A DNA stretch of 64,000 bases, taken from positions 216,001-280,000 of the forward strand of contig JAHLKG010000026.1 of NCBI GenBank assembly GCA_025526995.1. Reading direction: 5' to 3'. The DNA comes from Powellomyces hirtus. Taxonomy: Eukaryota; Chytridiomycota; Chytridiomycetes; Spizellomycetales; Powellomycetaceae. Positions 1 to 11,171 of this stretch are shown here, one piece after another. Made by a program: the position numbers and the translations under genes. The first letter of the stretch is position 1. Each line of letters starts with the position of its first letter. The notes beneath the pieces were generated by a model. That model saw only the letters and a program-made list of their open reading frames with translations. It was not told the DNA's origin and searched no databases.

Positions 1-3000
1 TTTGATAACGTTGATTCAGGAAGAACCAACACCGGTCTTAGGTCCGCCCTTCTGGCGCGCTTCGCGCCATGAAGCCACACCAGGGATTCGCTGCAGAAGT
101 TACGGGAATTGCGTCCCAAAGGCCGCATGGATGAGTACAGCACTCACTTCAATATGCTGGCATTCTTTCTGCCGAAAACACCGGATTGAGTCCTTTAGGA
201 TTACTTCATCAACTTGCTAACACCAGACCTCGCGGCCTTGGTTCAGGCTAATGAAGAAAACATAACTGATTTGAGCAGTTTACAGGCCGCTGCATCCAGG
301 ATCGCCGCCAACATGGCTAAGAAACCTAGCGGGACCGCAACGGATACGCGACCAGGTGCCGCACACACTGACGCCTCTAAGAAACAAAAGGGTGGCAAGA
401 CCCACGGGGAGAAGTCAACGAACGGCAAGAAGGACAAGGAATCCACTCCATCAAACAAAGGCCAACCATCCAAGTCGGGTTGTTGGGCCTGTGGAGACCC
501 TAAACACCGGACACAGGAGTGCGAAGTGTTAAAGAAGTTCAAATCCGAGATGGAGAAGAACAAGACAAAGCAGTTGTCTGATGGTGCTGTTAGCACAAAT
601 GCTGTGGAAGCATTACACGTCTGGGTCCGCCAAGAACAACCGTATGAAGCCCTCATCGACTCTGGCGCTACGGACCACATGACACCTCACAAAGCGACCT
701 TGGATCACTCAACCGTGTACAGTGATGTCAGAGCTGTTATGCTTGCTGACAAAACATCACTACACTCTACAGTTCGAGGTACGGTACGAGTAGAAGTTAA
801 CGACTATCTGAATCCGCTCGAATTGGGCGGAGTCCTGCACGTGCCAGGATTACGACGAGATCTCATATCGGTAGCGAAATGTAACGATCAAGGCGTTGAC
901 GTGCTCTTCAAGTCGAATGGAGACGTCATTTTCACGCGAGACGGCAAAGAAATCGCCAAAGGCGTACGCCGCAACAACGCGTATTACCTGCAAGGTACGC
1001 TGCTGTCTGAAAGTCTGTGGTCAGACTCAGAAGCATGCACTGTCGAAGTCTCTCCTACACTCGCTCATGCTCGTCTTGGACACGTTGGCAAACACGTCCT
1101 GGAGAAGATGGCATCGGTTATGGACGGTTGGTCCGTAGTGGGGGATCTAAATGACTTCAAAGATTGTGAAGCTTGTGTGCTAGGAAAAGCCGCTCGTCTT
1201 CCATTCTCCCTTGGAAATGTTGAAGCCAGGGAGATCTGTGAGCTGATTCATTCAGACCTACAGGGACCATTTCGTATCCCTGGTTACAAAGGATCACGCT
1301 ATTCGCTGGAGTTCATTGAACACACATCCAGATACGTGACTGTTTTCCCTATGCCTTCAAAGGATTCAGCAGTCATACTCGAAAAGTTTCTCATCTACAA
1401 GGCGTGGATTGAGAAACAGACTGACCGACAAATCAAGATTCTACGTACGGATCGAGGCACCGAATACTTTGGCGAGGTTCTACAGTACCTATTGAAAAAT
1501 GGTATCACTCATCAAACGTCCACGGCCTATTCGAGTCAGCAAAACGGGATTGCCGAACAATGGCATTGCACAGCGCTGGACAGGGCCCGCGCCACCTTCG
1601 CGGATACGAAACTACCCCGAAGGTTCTGGCCTGCTCTACTGGTAGCGGATGGTTACATCTATTCCCTTACGTACAACCGCATCAACAAGAAGACGCCGCA
1701 TGAAATCTTATTTGGCCAGCGTCCTGATGTCGCCCATCTTCGGCGTATTGGTTGCATGGTGTATTCCGTTCTAACTAGCAAAGGACGAGATAAAATGGGG
1801 AATCGAGCAAAGAAGGCTTACTTGGTAGGCTATGCTCAACCCACAGGTACCAAGGGGTATCTGGTATGGGATCCTGTTACTGACAAGGTCGAAGTGTCAC
1901 AAGACGTGATCTTCAAAGAAGACTTGGGACTCGAACCCAAATATCAGCAGGATCCAGCACTTCTTGACCATCTAGATGAGGAGAGTCAGGAGGATGACGT
2001 CAAATACGCCGTGGAGGCGATTATCGACGAGCGCCGCAGTAAGGTGCACACAAAAGAGTACTTGGTTAAGTGGGGGGGATATCAAGAACCTACGTGGGAG
2101 TCCCGACTTTCACTACTCGATACTACAGCATTGGATGACTGGGAGAATCGAGTTGCTGCGTACGATGTCGGCACACGACAAAATGACCCCATCGCTGCAT
2201 ACGCCGCTCGCGCGCAGACTCAAGCAACGATCAACGAAGACGCCATGACATGGAAGCAAGCGATGAAAACCCCTCAGAAGGAGGAATTTCTCAAGGCTGC
2301 ACGCATTGAGTACCAATCCCTGGTCGACAACGGTACATGGGAGCTCACTAAGCGCCCACGTAACAAGCGCGTGATCGGAACAACATGGGTCTTTCGAACG
2401 ATGGTCAATCCCGATGGCACCTTTAACAAGTTCAAAGCCAGAGCAGTGGCTCAAGGCTTCTCTCAACAACCCGGTCGCGACTTTGGTGATACATACTCAC
2501 CTACGCTACCATTCACAGCGCTACGCCTCTTCTTGACGTATTGTGTTCAGCACGGGCTGGACATCCACAGTATGGACGCTGTCACCGCCTTCCTTAACAG
2601 TGATATTGATAAGGATATCTATATCGAGCAGTTTGAGGGATTTGAAGATCCGGATCACCCCAAAGGCGAATGGGTCCTGAAGCTACTGAAAGCTTTCTAC
2701 GGCCTGAAGCAATCACCTCTCTTTGGTATGAGACCTTGAAGACTGCACTGTTGAAGCTCGGCTATGAAGCGGTGCCTGTATGCCCATGTATCTTTTTCAA
2801 GTACGCGACAGACAACCGTACACCTCCGTCGCACGACAACTTGGTCCTTATTCTCGTCTTCGTCGACGACCTGCTCATTGCAGCGAAGGATCCAGAGATT
2901 CTGGCGAACAGCAAAATGGAGTTACATTCAAAGTTCAAGTTTACGGAACAAGGTCGCGTAACCAGTCACCTTGGTCTCGTCTACAAATATGACTTTGAAT

Positions 3001-3800
3001 CTCCTGTTTGTACCCTCGAAATCTCAAATGTCAAGTACATTGACAACGCTCTTGCACAATTCGGCATGAGCGACTGCCATCCTGTCTCCACCCCGTACAC
3101 CGTGTCCGCGCGTAACCAACAACCGGAGGATTCGACACCATTCACGAATCTGAAAATGTATCAGGAAGCAGTGGGGGTCCTCACTTGGGCCTCCATCACA
3201 TGGCGATGGGATATCGCCACTGCAGTCGGTTACGTTGCGCACCGCGTTGCCGCACCTACTAACTCCGACTGGAACAATGTTAAGTGCATTTTCCGCTATT
3301 TGAAGGGTACCCGCGATTATGCCCTCAAGTTTACATCCAAACGAAATGATCCGCGTGGCCTACGCGTATTCACGGATGCGGATTATGCAGGAGAACTCAC
3401 CGACCGGACGTCCACTACAGGTATTTTGGCCCTTTACAATGGGTTTCCTGTTCTGTGGAAAAGCAGCAAGCAGAAGTGCACCGCCCAAAGTACGACCGAA
3501 GCGGAGTATATAGCTGCCAGTACTGGCCACAACAAAGCCAAATGGCTACGCCAACTCTTGGCGGAAGTTTTGGGACCTCAACCGGATTACAAATCTTGAC
3601 CGGTCCCTCTACATGTCGATAATCAGAGCGCCGGGGCCTTGATTCAGTCTAAGGCTATCAACCAACGCACCAAACACATCGACGTTCGGTACCACGCTAT
3701 ACGCGACTTGTTCGCAAAGCAAATTATCGAAATCATCGACACCAATACGGACGATCAACTGGCGGACATCTTTACAAAGCCTTCCCACTGTGAAACATAA
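1..3800 (+). pseudogene. Broken copia gag-pol polyprotein with chromodomain (element 1)
   Basis: The main frame is open from about 199 to 2739. Upstream, gag-like residues continue in the same frame but are cut by TGA at 187-189 and TAG at 196-198. Visible parts: CCHC zinc knuckle (nt 481-522, C-x2-C-x4-H-x4-C), protease D-S-G-A at about 658, integrase with the HSDLQG aspartate near 1255, D of TDRG at 1450 and E of NGIAEQ near 1555, chromodomain at 2005-2154, and RT from about 2340. A frameshift near 2719-2725, just after GLKQSP, moves the reading to the other frame, which carries the FVDD catalytic motif at 2859-2870 and RNase H (DADYAGELTDR). A TGA at 3597-3599 interrupts this frame, and the last RNase H part with TKHIDVRYH runs on to TAA at 3798-3800. 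The gene is dead. Confidence 0.88.
2005..2154 (+). other. Chromodomain in copia integrase C-terminal region (element 1)
   Basis: The segment reads YAVEAIIDERR, then EYLVKWGGYQEPTWES, then a short helix ending DDWENRV. This matches the chromodomain layout: a Y-x-V-E-x-I strand, the Y-L-V-K-W-x-G-Y strand, the T-W-E turn, and a C-terminal helix. The aromatic cage residues (Y, W and the residue in the T-W-E strand) are present. It sits after the integrase core and the domain that follows it, and before RT, as in Ty3/gypsy chromoviruses. It is normally absent from copia elements. Chromodomains bind methylated histone H3 tails and can steer integration into heterochromatin; that role here is inference. 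Confidence 0.85.
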
Positions 3801-4024
3801 GGACACTGTCCTGAGGATTACCAACGGGACTCATATATTTGATGAGAGAATACGCAATGAGGGCGCGCCTACGGAAGCACACCAAGCTCACGTGTTACTC
3901 GCTGAATGTCAGGAGAATTACTCTTTGTCTTGTTGTTGTTAAGTCTGAACGGTGGGTGAAAGAAGATCTATGCTAAGAAGAAGAAAAAAGTGGCTGTGCA
4001 AGCTATCTGAGCACACGCGGTTAG

Positions 4025-4539
4025 ATGGATTGTAGAGTCCACATCAGAGGTGGCGTGGAGTCTTGGGGCACTGTTGATTTGACAGGTTTGTCTCTCAAGT
4101 CCAAAACTCAACACTCTCCTGACTTTGGAGACCAGAACATGCAAAACGGTCGAGCTCCAAAGTGTCCCATTTGCCTTGTTTGAGATGCCGAATTCTGTGG
4201 GGATTGCGGGCACCTACTGTGCCACCAGTGTTTGGTGAACGTTTTGGTAACACCTGACGACGCCGCACGCAGATGTGTTATCTGCAGGTGAGGGAGGAGC
4301 TCCGTTGCGCTGGTTTTTCAGGTTGATATTTCATATTGCACAGAAAGCCGTGGATCAACCTCTTTGAAGGGGAAGAAACAAGAAGGCGGTGTCAGAGGTG
4401 TCACAACATAAGAGAGTGTCGGACGCCGCACGCCTGTGGAAGTGATGACCCCTGTCTTCTGTGTGAGAGCTGTTCACGGGGTCTGGTGCATCAGAGTGGA
4501 GAAATACGCTGTCCGAGATGCAACAAGTCAGATCGTTGA
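4025..4539 (+). pseudogene. Antisense RING-finger gene, copy A (nonsense mutation)
   Basis: This is the sister of the intact gene at 9425-9939. Exon 1 starts at ATG 4025 and should run to 4287, the intron would be 4288-4343 (GT-AG, 56 nt), and exon 2 4344-4539. A TGA at 4181-4183 stands exactly where copy B has CGA (9581-9583), so the reading stops inside the RING after CPICLV. Exon 2 is identical to copy B apart from silent or no changes. The gene runs opposite to pol and overlaps its last codons (pol stop 4528-4530). The C-to-T change is at a CpG. Confidence 0.8.
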
Positions 4540-5770
4540 TTGAGATGGTGGTTGCGGTGGGTGTATTTCAACTAGATTTACGGCAGGTGTATAGCAATTA
4601 AATTTGGCATAATCTGGTTTTGTTGAAAGTCCAGTCCGGTGTTGCATATCGTCAAGTAATGGGCAAGATAGCGGTTTCATCAAAGCGTCAGCAAGCATGA
4701 GCTTGGATTCAATGTACCGTAGGTGAATGCGATTGTTGCCGACAAGGTCTTGCAGAAAGTGATAACGGACGTCAATGTGTTTGGTCCGTTGATGATGCGT
4801 CGGGTTGGCTGCAAGCTTGATGGCAGCCTGATTGTCCTTGTAAGTGAGAACCACTGTCTGCTCCGTTGCAGACCGTTCAGATAGGAGACCCTGGATCCAG
4901 AGTGCTTCTTTTGCGCATTCCGTGAGCGAAATGTATTCAGCTTCTGCCGTGGATAACGCCGTTGATTTTTGACGTTGAGATTTCCATGAAATGGCAGCTC
5001 CGTTGAGCATGAATACGTAGCCAGAGGATGAGCGCCGCGTGTCCGTACAGTGTGCGTAGTCAGCATCCGAATATCCGACAATGTCTCCCCCATCTTTGAA
5101 GGCAAGAAAGAGATCACTGGTTGTGTTTGCGTACGCGCAAACTTTCTTTGCGGCCATCATATGTGCGGCTGTTGGTGCCACCAGAAACTGAGATAGGCGA
5201 GAGACGGAATAGGCAAGGTTGGTGCGAGTCCCTAACATCAGATACATTAGCGTTCCATGATTGACTAATATTCCTTGATTCCTGATGCGTCAAGAGCGTC
5301 AGCTCCATCGTTCGCACTTAGATGTAAGTTTGGATCCACCGGGATGTGATGCGGCCGCATGCTGTTGAGGTTAAACTTGTCAATCATGTCTTTGATGTAC
5401 TTCTGTTGACCAACGGTGATGCAGCGCTTCAACCAGTCATGCGTAATCTGAAGACCAAGAAGAAAAGAGATCTCCCCCACGTCCTCCATCTTGAAGCGTT
5501 CGGCAAGCGTGGACTTGAGAGCAAGCAGGTCATCAAGATCTGATGCAAAAATCGTGAGATCATCCACATAGACGGCAACAATCAGAATCTTTGTGTTGTC
5601 AGTCTGCTTGATGTAGAGCGCAGCGTCAAATTCTGATACTGAAAACCCGAGCTGTTGAAGGAAGGAGTCAAGGACCTTGTTCCATAGGCGCGGCGATTGT
5701 TTAAGGCCGTAAAGAAAATGGCGTAGTTTGATGATGTCGTCTGTGACGCCGGCTGGGATCTGCATCCAGA

Positions 5771-6058
5771 TGTAATGAGGCGTGGCTCGCCAGCCTAAGC
5801 CTAGATACGCGTCAGGAAGGGCCCCGTGCGAGATGAATGCTAGCGTCAGCATCCCGAAGGGTACTAGACCTCAGGGATGGCCACGGATGGCCATCACGTG
5901 ACCAGGACTGCCTCGCAGTCCAGAAGAAAAGTAGGAATACTCCGACGAGGGCGTATTCAAGACTTAGAGATCTTACAGTAGAATTAGAGATAGGGAATTC
6001 CCGAATAGAAGACTAGACTCTGGCAATGGACCTAGTATTATTACACCAGATCTCTACA
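5771..6058 (-). repeat. 288-bp insertion with TGTA...TACA ends inside RT of element A
   Basis: Between the RT motifs FLKGDL and MQIPAG lies non-coding DNA. On the minus strand it begins TGTAGAGATC and ends CTCATTACA, giving perfect 4-bp inverted ends of LTR type. The flanks (ccaga at 5766-5770 and caaga at 6059-6063, plus strand) match at 4 of 5 positions, as a decayed 5-bp target duplication would. A solo LTR of another element is the simplest reading, though a few RT codons also seem lost. Element B carries about 195 bp of the same insert (11172-11366). Confidence 0.55.
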
Positions 6059-6504
6059 CAAGATCTCCCTTAAGGAATGCGGTGATCACATCCATCTGAT
6101 GGACATGAAGATTGAGCTTGGCGGCAAGGGCAAGTAGCGCCCGCAAGGTGTTAAACTTGACAATGGGTGCGTACGTCTCGTTGAAATCAATGCCTTCACG
6201 CTGCATGTAACCTCGGGCAACGAGGCAGGCTTTGAACTTCTTGATTGAACCATCGGCGTTGCGTTTAACTTTGAAGACCCATTTAGTGTCAACAAGATGA
6301 ACGCCGGGCGGTGTTTGCATGGTATTCATGTCCCACGTCTTGTTGGTGTGGTGAGATGAGAGTTCGGCGTTGATTGCCTGTTTCCACTCTTTTGTGTGCG
6401 GCGAGTTGACCGCCTTCTGGTAAGTGGCGGGGTCGTCGATGTCACTGCTGCATGCAGCATGCAGTTTGGCGCTCACGGGAGTGCTGTCATCTTCGATTCT
6501 GGTG

Positions 6505-6638
6505 AATCGCGTCAGGGCCTCTGAATCCTTGACGTTGTCGAGAGGTTCTAATGTTGGTTTGTTGTAGCCAAGCCACTTAACCAGGAATTCCTCTCCCCCC
6601 TCACCGCTGCAAGAGAGTAAAATGCGCTCAACCACGTA
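6505..6638 (-). other. Chromodomain in copia integrase C-terminal region (element A)
   Basis: The residues read YVVERILLSCSGEGGEEFLV, then KWLGYNKPTLEP. The Y-x-V-E-x-I strand, the E-F-L-V-K-W-x-G-Y strand and the following acidic helix (DSEALTRF) fit a chromodomain. The usual T-W-E is T-L-E here, so one cage aromatic is replaced. It lies between the integrase and RT, the same place as in elements 1 and C. Confidence 0.8.
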
Positions 6639-9236
6639 TTTGGGGATGGTGTCGCTCTGAGCGGCAGGGATGATGTAATCAGCCTCGTTTATTGTGACGT
6701 CTTGTGCGTCAATGATTGAATCCGTTGATGCATTGTCAAGGTGATAGTTACCTTGTTTAGTGGGGTGATATCCCACTAGTCGGAACGGTCCGACAGTGTG
6801 AGCTCTGAGCTTGCGGTGTGTGCAACGGTGCACAGGCTGATGCATATAGACCTTGCTCCAGATAGTGCAGAGGTTTGATACATCAGCAGGGGTCCCAAAC
6901 CAACATTGGTATGGGGTCTCTCCGTTGAGAGGCGTTAACCGCGTCCGTTGATGCAGATAGTTGACTGCCATAACGAGCTCTTCCCAAAGTTTGAAAGGAG
7001 CGTGGCTGTCATGAAGAATCGCTCGGACCTGGTCCATGAGCGTACGGTTGAACCGTTCAGCAATGCCATTTTGCTGAGAGGAGTACGGGTGAGTGGGGTT
7101 TAACATAATCCTGTCAGCGAGCAGCTCAGCCTGCAGGGGATAGTACTCGCCACCATTATCGCAGTGCAGCTCCTTGATCTTGGAGTCAAGATGATGTTCA
7201 GCGTGCGTGCGATAGTTTTGCCAGTAATCGATGGTTTGATCTTTGGTTTTGAGGAGGTAGATGACGGAATACCATGTGTATTCGTTGATGAACGTGAGGA
7301 TGTAGCAGGCACCGGAGAGAAAGAGAAGACTGGCGCCCATGTCAAGGATGTCCGAATGTATGCGATCAAGAGGTTTGGTCACAGGTTGAGGGTTTTGCCC
7401 ATTGAAGGGCAGCCGGGTGGATTTACCAAGAGAGCAGCTGGAGAACAGCGCGTGCTCCGATTTGATGTTGTTTGGCAGATCAAGAGAATAGATCAGATTT
7501 GCAGCTTGAAGCGCTTGTTGTTCCGATGTGTCCAAAGTGTTGATGCCATAGTTTATAGACATAGCGGTCCTTTGTTTTGCAGCTTCGGTCGCAAAGGCAG
7601 CGGCGGTGGTTTCAACATAGCCATCGATAAATGGCAAGTTTCCGTTGTGGCGGGGCGGCAGGATGACGCGGCCGTCCTTTAAAATAGAGGAACCGTTAGG
7701 TGAGAACAGGATTTCATAACCCTCCTGGTTCAAGGGCAATGTGGAAACCAGGTTGCGGCTCGCTTCAGGTACATAGAGCACGTCAATGCAGACTATAGCT
7801 TTGTCCATGTCGTTATTGCTGATAGTAAGCGTGCCTGCTTGACGAGCGATGAGGTTTTTGCCATTTGCGACGCTGATTTGAACTGCTGGGATGGGTCACA
7901 GGTGGGTGACAAGAATAGCGTCCTTGATGATTTGATGCATTGCACAAGAATCAAGAGCAATTCAGTGCGAGGATCTGTGGTTAGTTGCCAGAACAAGGTT
8001 TGCTTTGGCAGCGGGTTCTTGCTGATGTTGTTTGAGGAGCTCACGCCCATCCTTCATTTTTGGGCAGTCCTTCATCCAATGACCGGTTTGTTCACAGAGG
8101 AGACAGGGAGACCCTGGAACTGAGCAACAACGTTGTTTTTTCCACGATTTTCAAAGCGCGTGTTCATTTGCATTGGCGTCCGAGTTGCTGTGCATCACAT
8201 GAGCCTCAACGTGAGACTCAGTTTTGGGCGCACGGGCGCCCCGTTCTGAGGTAAGCTGTTCTTGACAAATTGCAGCTTCCTGCATGACGTCCAGATCAAA
8301 GAGATCCTTCGAGATGATGGCCGAGTCAATAGGACGTTTGAGATCCTTGAGATAGCGGTGCTTGATCTCTCCTTTGTTCATGTCGGGGATCTGCATGACA
8401 AGCTTGTTGAACGCATTGTTGTATGCAATAACCAATGTGGTTTGCCAGAGGTCAACCAGCTTATCACAGATCATCGAACTGAACGCTGGTGGTGTGAACC
8501 TCAGGCGTAGTGTTGTTTTGAGAAGGTTCCACGTTTGGGGAGCGGTCCCCTGGCTTTCCTGGGTCCTCCACCAGATGTGAGCGGTGGATGTGAGTTTGCG
8601 TACTGCCATCTTTGTTTTGAGAAGCGGCGGGAGGTATGCAACCTCAAAGAAGTCGTCCAGTTTTGCAATGAATTTGAGATGTAGCTGTGGACTACTCATA
8701 TTGCCGTTAAAGTTGGGAACCTGCTGAAGAAGCTCCTTTGCAACGGGATTCATCGATGACAACGTGGGAGAAGAATTCTCCGATGAACGCAAGCATAGGC
8801 AGTCTTCTGGGAAGGCCTTAGAGTCTGCAGTGGCGGCCGTCTGCATTTGCATTTGTGCAAAGGTGGAGATCATCTTTTCCATCATCTCTCGTTGGGATTC
8901 AGCTGCAAGGTGCTGTGACTCCCTTTGTGACTCGGCGGCGAGTTGCTGCGATTCCAGCAGCATGCGTTCCTGCATTTTGGCGATAATGTGTTGGGATTCC
9001 AACAGCGCCTTCTCCAAATACTCTTTAGTGATGACCTTGTCGTCAGGTCGAGCGGCTCGACCCTTATTGTCCTCACTGTGAGGACCGTCATCTGCAGGAT
9101 CCTGCATCGGCGCAGGTGCAGTGTTTGTTCCGGACCTGGTCCGAATGGGGCTACGGGACAATGGCATGATTGAGTATTGAGCAACGAGAAGAAGGATACA
9201 GGATGCTCGTCGTTTTAAGCGTCGAGCAGGCTATCA

Positions 9237-9248
9237 GGGCTCATAACC
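9237..9248 (-). other. Primer binding site, copia half-tRNA-iMet type (element A)
   Basis: Read on the minus strand the site is GGTTATGAGCCC, directly after the LTR end ...CACAACA. This is complementary to the anticodon stem-loop of initiator tRNA-Met (GGGCUCAUAACC, anticodon CAU). Drosophila copia uses the same internal site of a cleaved tRNA-iMet as primer. The site lies about 70 nt upstream of the gag ATG. Confidence 0.75.
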
Positions 9249-9424
9249 TGTTGTGTGTAGGTCCGGTTAAGGTGTAGTACAACAGAGGGAAGCTAGCTCG
9301 ACACTCTCAATGACAATGGTACTTTGTATTGTGTTATTGTTAAGTCTAAACGATGGGTGAAAGGAGATCTACGCTAAGAAGAAGAAAAAGTGGCTGTGCA
9401 AGCTATCTGAGCATATGCGGTTAG

Positions 9425-9939
9425 ATGGATTATAGGATGCGCAGCAGAGGTGGCGTGGAGTCTTGGGGTGCTCTCGATTTGACAGGTTTGTCTCTCAAGT
9501 CCAAAACTCAACACTCCCCCGACTTTGGAGACCAGAACATGCAAAACGGTCGAGCTCCAAAGTGTCCCATTTGCCTTGTTCGAGATGCCGAATTCTGTGG
9601 GGATTGCAGGCACCTACTGTGCCACCAGTGTTTGGTGAACGTTTTGGTAACACCTGACAACGCCGCACGCAGATGTGTTATCTGCAGGTGAGGGAGGAGC
9701 TCCGTTGCGCTGGTTTTTCAGGTTGATATTTCGTATTGCACAGAAAGCCGTGGATCAACCTCTTTGAAGGGGAAGAAACAAGAAGGCGGTGTCAGAGGTG
9801 TCACAACATAAGAGAGTGTCGGACGCCGCACGCCTGTGGAAGTGATGACCCCTGTCTTCTGTGTGAGAGCTGTTCACGGGGTCTGGTGCATCAGAGTGGA
9901 GAAATACGCTGTCCGAGATGCAACAAGTCAGATCGTTGA
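9425..9939 (+). CDS. Antisense RING-finger protein gene inside copia element B (two exons)
   Basis: Exon 1 is 9425-9687, the intron 9688-9743 (GTGAGG...CACAG, 56 nt) and exon 2 9744-9939; the join keeps frame (AG+A, Arg) and gives 152 residues. Residues about 47-87 form a classic C3HC4 RING: CPIC, ten residues, C-R-H-L-L-C-H-Q-C, then RCVIC. Exon 2 adds a second cysteine-rich block (RCQRC, CLLCESC, RCPRC) of unknown fold. RING proteins are usually ubiquitin ligases; no substrate can be inferred. The gene is on the strand opposite pol and overlaps the pol C-terminus by 12 nt tail to tail. Its intron would not be spliced from the retroelement's own transcript, so it can persist through retrotransposition. 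The frame is intact although the neighbouring pol is broken. Confidence 0.7.
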
Positions 9940-11171
9940 TTGAGATGGTGGTTGCGGTGGGTGTATTTCAACTAGATTTACGGCAGGTGTATAGCAATTA
10001 AATTTGGCATAATCTGGTTTTGTTGAAAGTCCAGTCCGGTGTTGCAGATCGTCAAGTAATGGGCAAGATAGCGGTTTCATCAAAGCGTCAGCAAGCATGA
10101 GCTTGGATTCAATGTACCGTAGGTGAATGCGATTGTTGCCGACGAGGTCTTGCAGAAAGTGATAACGGACGTCAATGTGTTTGGTCCGTTGATGATGCGT
10201 CGGGTTGGCTGCAAGCTTGATGGCAGCCTGACTGTCCTTGTAAATGAGAACTGCTGTCTGCTCCGTTGCCGACAGTTCAGATAGGAGACCCTGGATCCAG
10301 AGTGCTTCTTTTGCGCATTCCGCAAGCGAAATGTATTCAGCTTCTGCCGTGGATAACGCCATTGATTTTTGACTTTGAGATTTCCATGAAATGGCAGCTC
10401 CGTTGAGCATGAATATGTAGCCAGAGGTTGAGCGCCGCGTGTCTGTACAGTGTGCGTAGTCAGCATCCGAATATCCGACAATGTCTCCCCCATCTTTGAA
10501 GGCAAGAGAGAGATCACTGGTTGTGTTTGCGTACGCGCAAACTTTCTTTGCGGCCATCATATGTGCGGCTGTTGGTGCCGCCAGAAACTGAGATAGGCAA
10601 GAGACGGAATAGGCAAGGTCGGGGCAAGTCCCTAACACCAGATACATTAGCGTTCCATGATTGACTGATCTTCCTTGATTCCTGATGCGTCAAGAGCGTC
10701 AGCTCCATCGTTCGCACTTAGATGTAAGTTCGGATCCACCGGGATGTGATGCGGCCGCATGCTGTTGATGTTAAACTTGTCGATCATGTCTTTGATGTAC
10801 TTCTGTTGACCCGAAGGTGATGCAGCGCTTCAACCAGTTGTGCGTAATCTGAAGACCAAGAAGAAAAGAGATCTCCCCCATGTCCGCCATCTTGAAGCGT
10901 TCGGAAAGCGCGGACTTGAGAGCAAGCAGGTCATCAAGATCTGATCCAAAAAACATGAGATCATCCACATAGATGGCGACAATCAGAATCTTTGTGTTGT
11001 CAGTCCGCTTGATGTAGAGCGTGGCGTCGAATTCTGATACTGAAAATCCAAGCTGTTGAAGGAAGGAGTCAAGGACCTTGTTCCATAGGCACGGTGATTG
11101 TTTAAGGCCGTAAAGAAAATGGCGTAGTTTGACGATGTCATCCGTGACGCCGGCTGGGATCTGCATCCAGA
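9928..11171 (-). pseudogene. 3' part of copia pol (RT and RNase H), element B
   Basis: RT begins inside the insert and reads MQIPAGVTDD, YGLKQSPCLWN and YVDD (with FFGSD after it). A frameshift at about 10812, caused by one extra base relative to A, ends this frame near 10771. A second frameshift near 10650, shared with A, precedes the RNase H part at 9928-10647 (SDADYAHCTDTRRSTSG, TKHIDVRYHF, LADALMKP). No integrase is present. The gene cannot be functional. Confidence 0.85.

Larger units (their letters stand above)
1..3923 (+). mobile_element. Ty1/copia LTR retrotransposon, element 1 (5' end outside window)
   Basis: The domain order gag tail, zinc knuckle, aspartic protease, integrase, chromodomain, reverse transcriptase, RNase H is that of Ty1/copia (integrase before RT). 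The left end and 5' LTR lie outside the window. Coding sequence ends near 3800. No convincing 3' LTR can be delimited in 3801-3923; at about 3924 the sequence switches to DNA shared with 9330 onward, which belongs to element A. The element is therefore probably truncated at its 3' end by, or has been joined to, element A. The integrase, RT and RNase H regions show it is not closely related to A or C, so three copia families meet in this block. Confidence 0.9.
4528..9167 (-). pseudogene. Broken copia gag-pol polyprotein with chromodomain (element A)
   Basis: Gag starts at ATG 9165-9167, about 70 nt inside the primer binding site. The N-terminal gag has a glutamine-rich heptad-like coiled coil (repeated ESQ). 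The same frame runs through a zinc knuckle (CLLCEQTGH, about 8070-8110), a protease with D-S-C in place of D-S-G, the integrase (HSDILDM, CDNGGEYY, NGIAERFN), the chromodomain and RT up to FLKGDL at about 6060. It is cut by TGA codons at 8151-8153, near 7960 and near 7890. A 288-bp insertion (5771-6058) interrupts RT. RT resumes (YGLKQSPRLWN, YVDD) to 5265, then a frameshift near 5250, shared with element B, separates it from RNase H (4528-5247). Confidence 0.87.
3924..9330 (-). mobile_element. Ty1/copia retrotransposon, element A, with antisense RING gene
   Basis: This minus-strand element has gag (from 9167), protease, integrase, chromodomain, RT and RNase H (pol ends at 4528). Beyond pol, on the plus strand, lies a two-exon RING-finger gene. 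The primer binding site is at 9237-9248, followed at 9249 by a sequence starting TGTTGTGTG that should be the end of the 5' LTR. The LTR limits cannot be fixed: the expected 3' LTR copy of 9249-9330 is not found at the left end (near 3924). The part 3924-5974 is about 95% or more identical by eye to 9330-11366 (element B). Confidence 0.85.
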
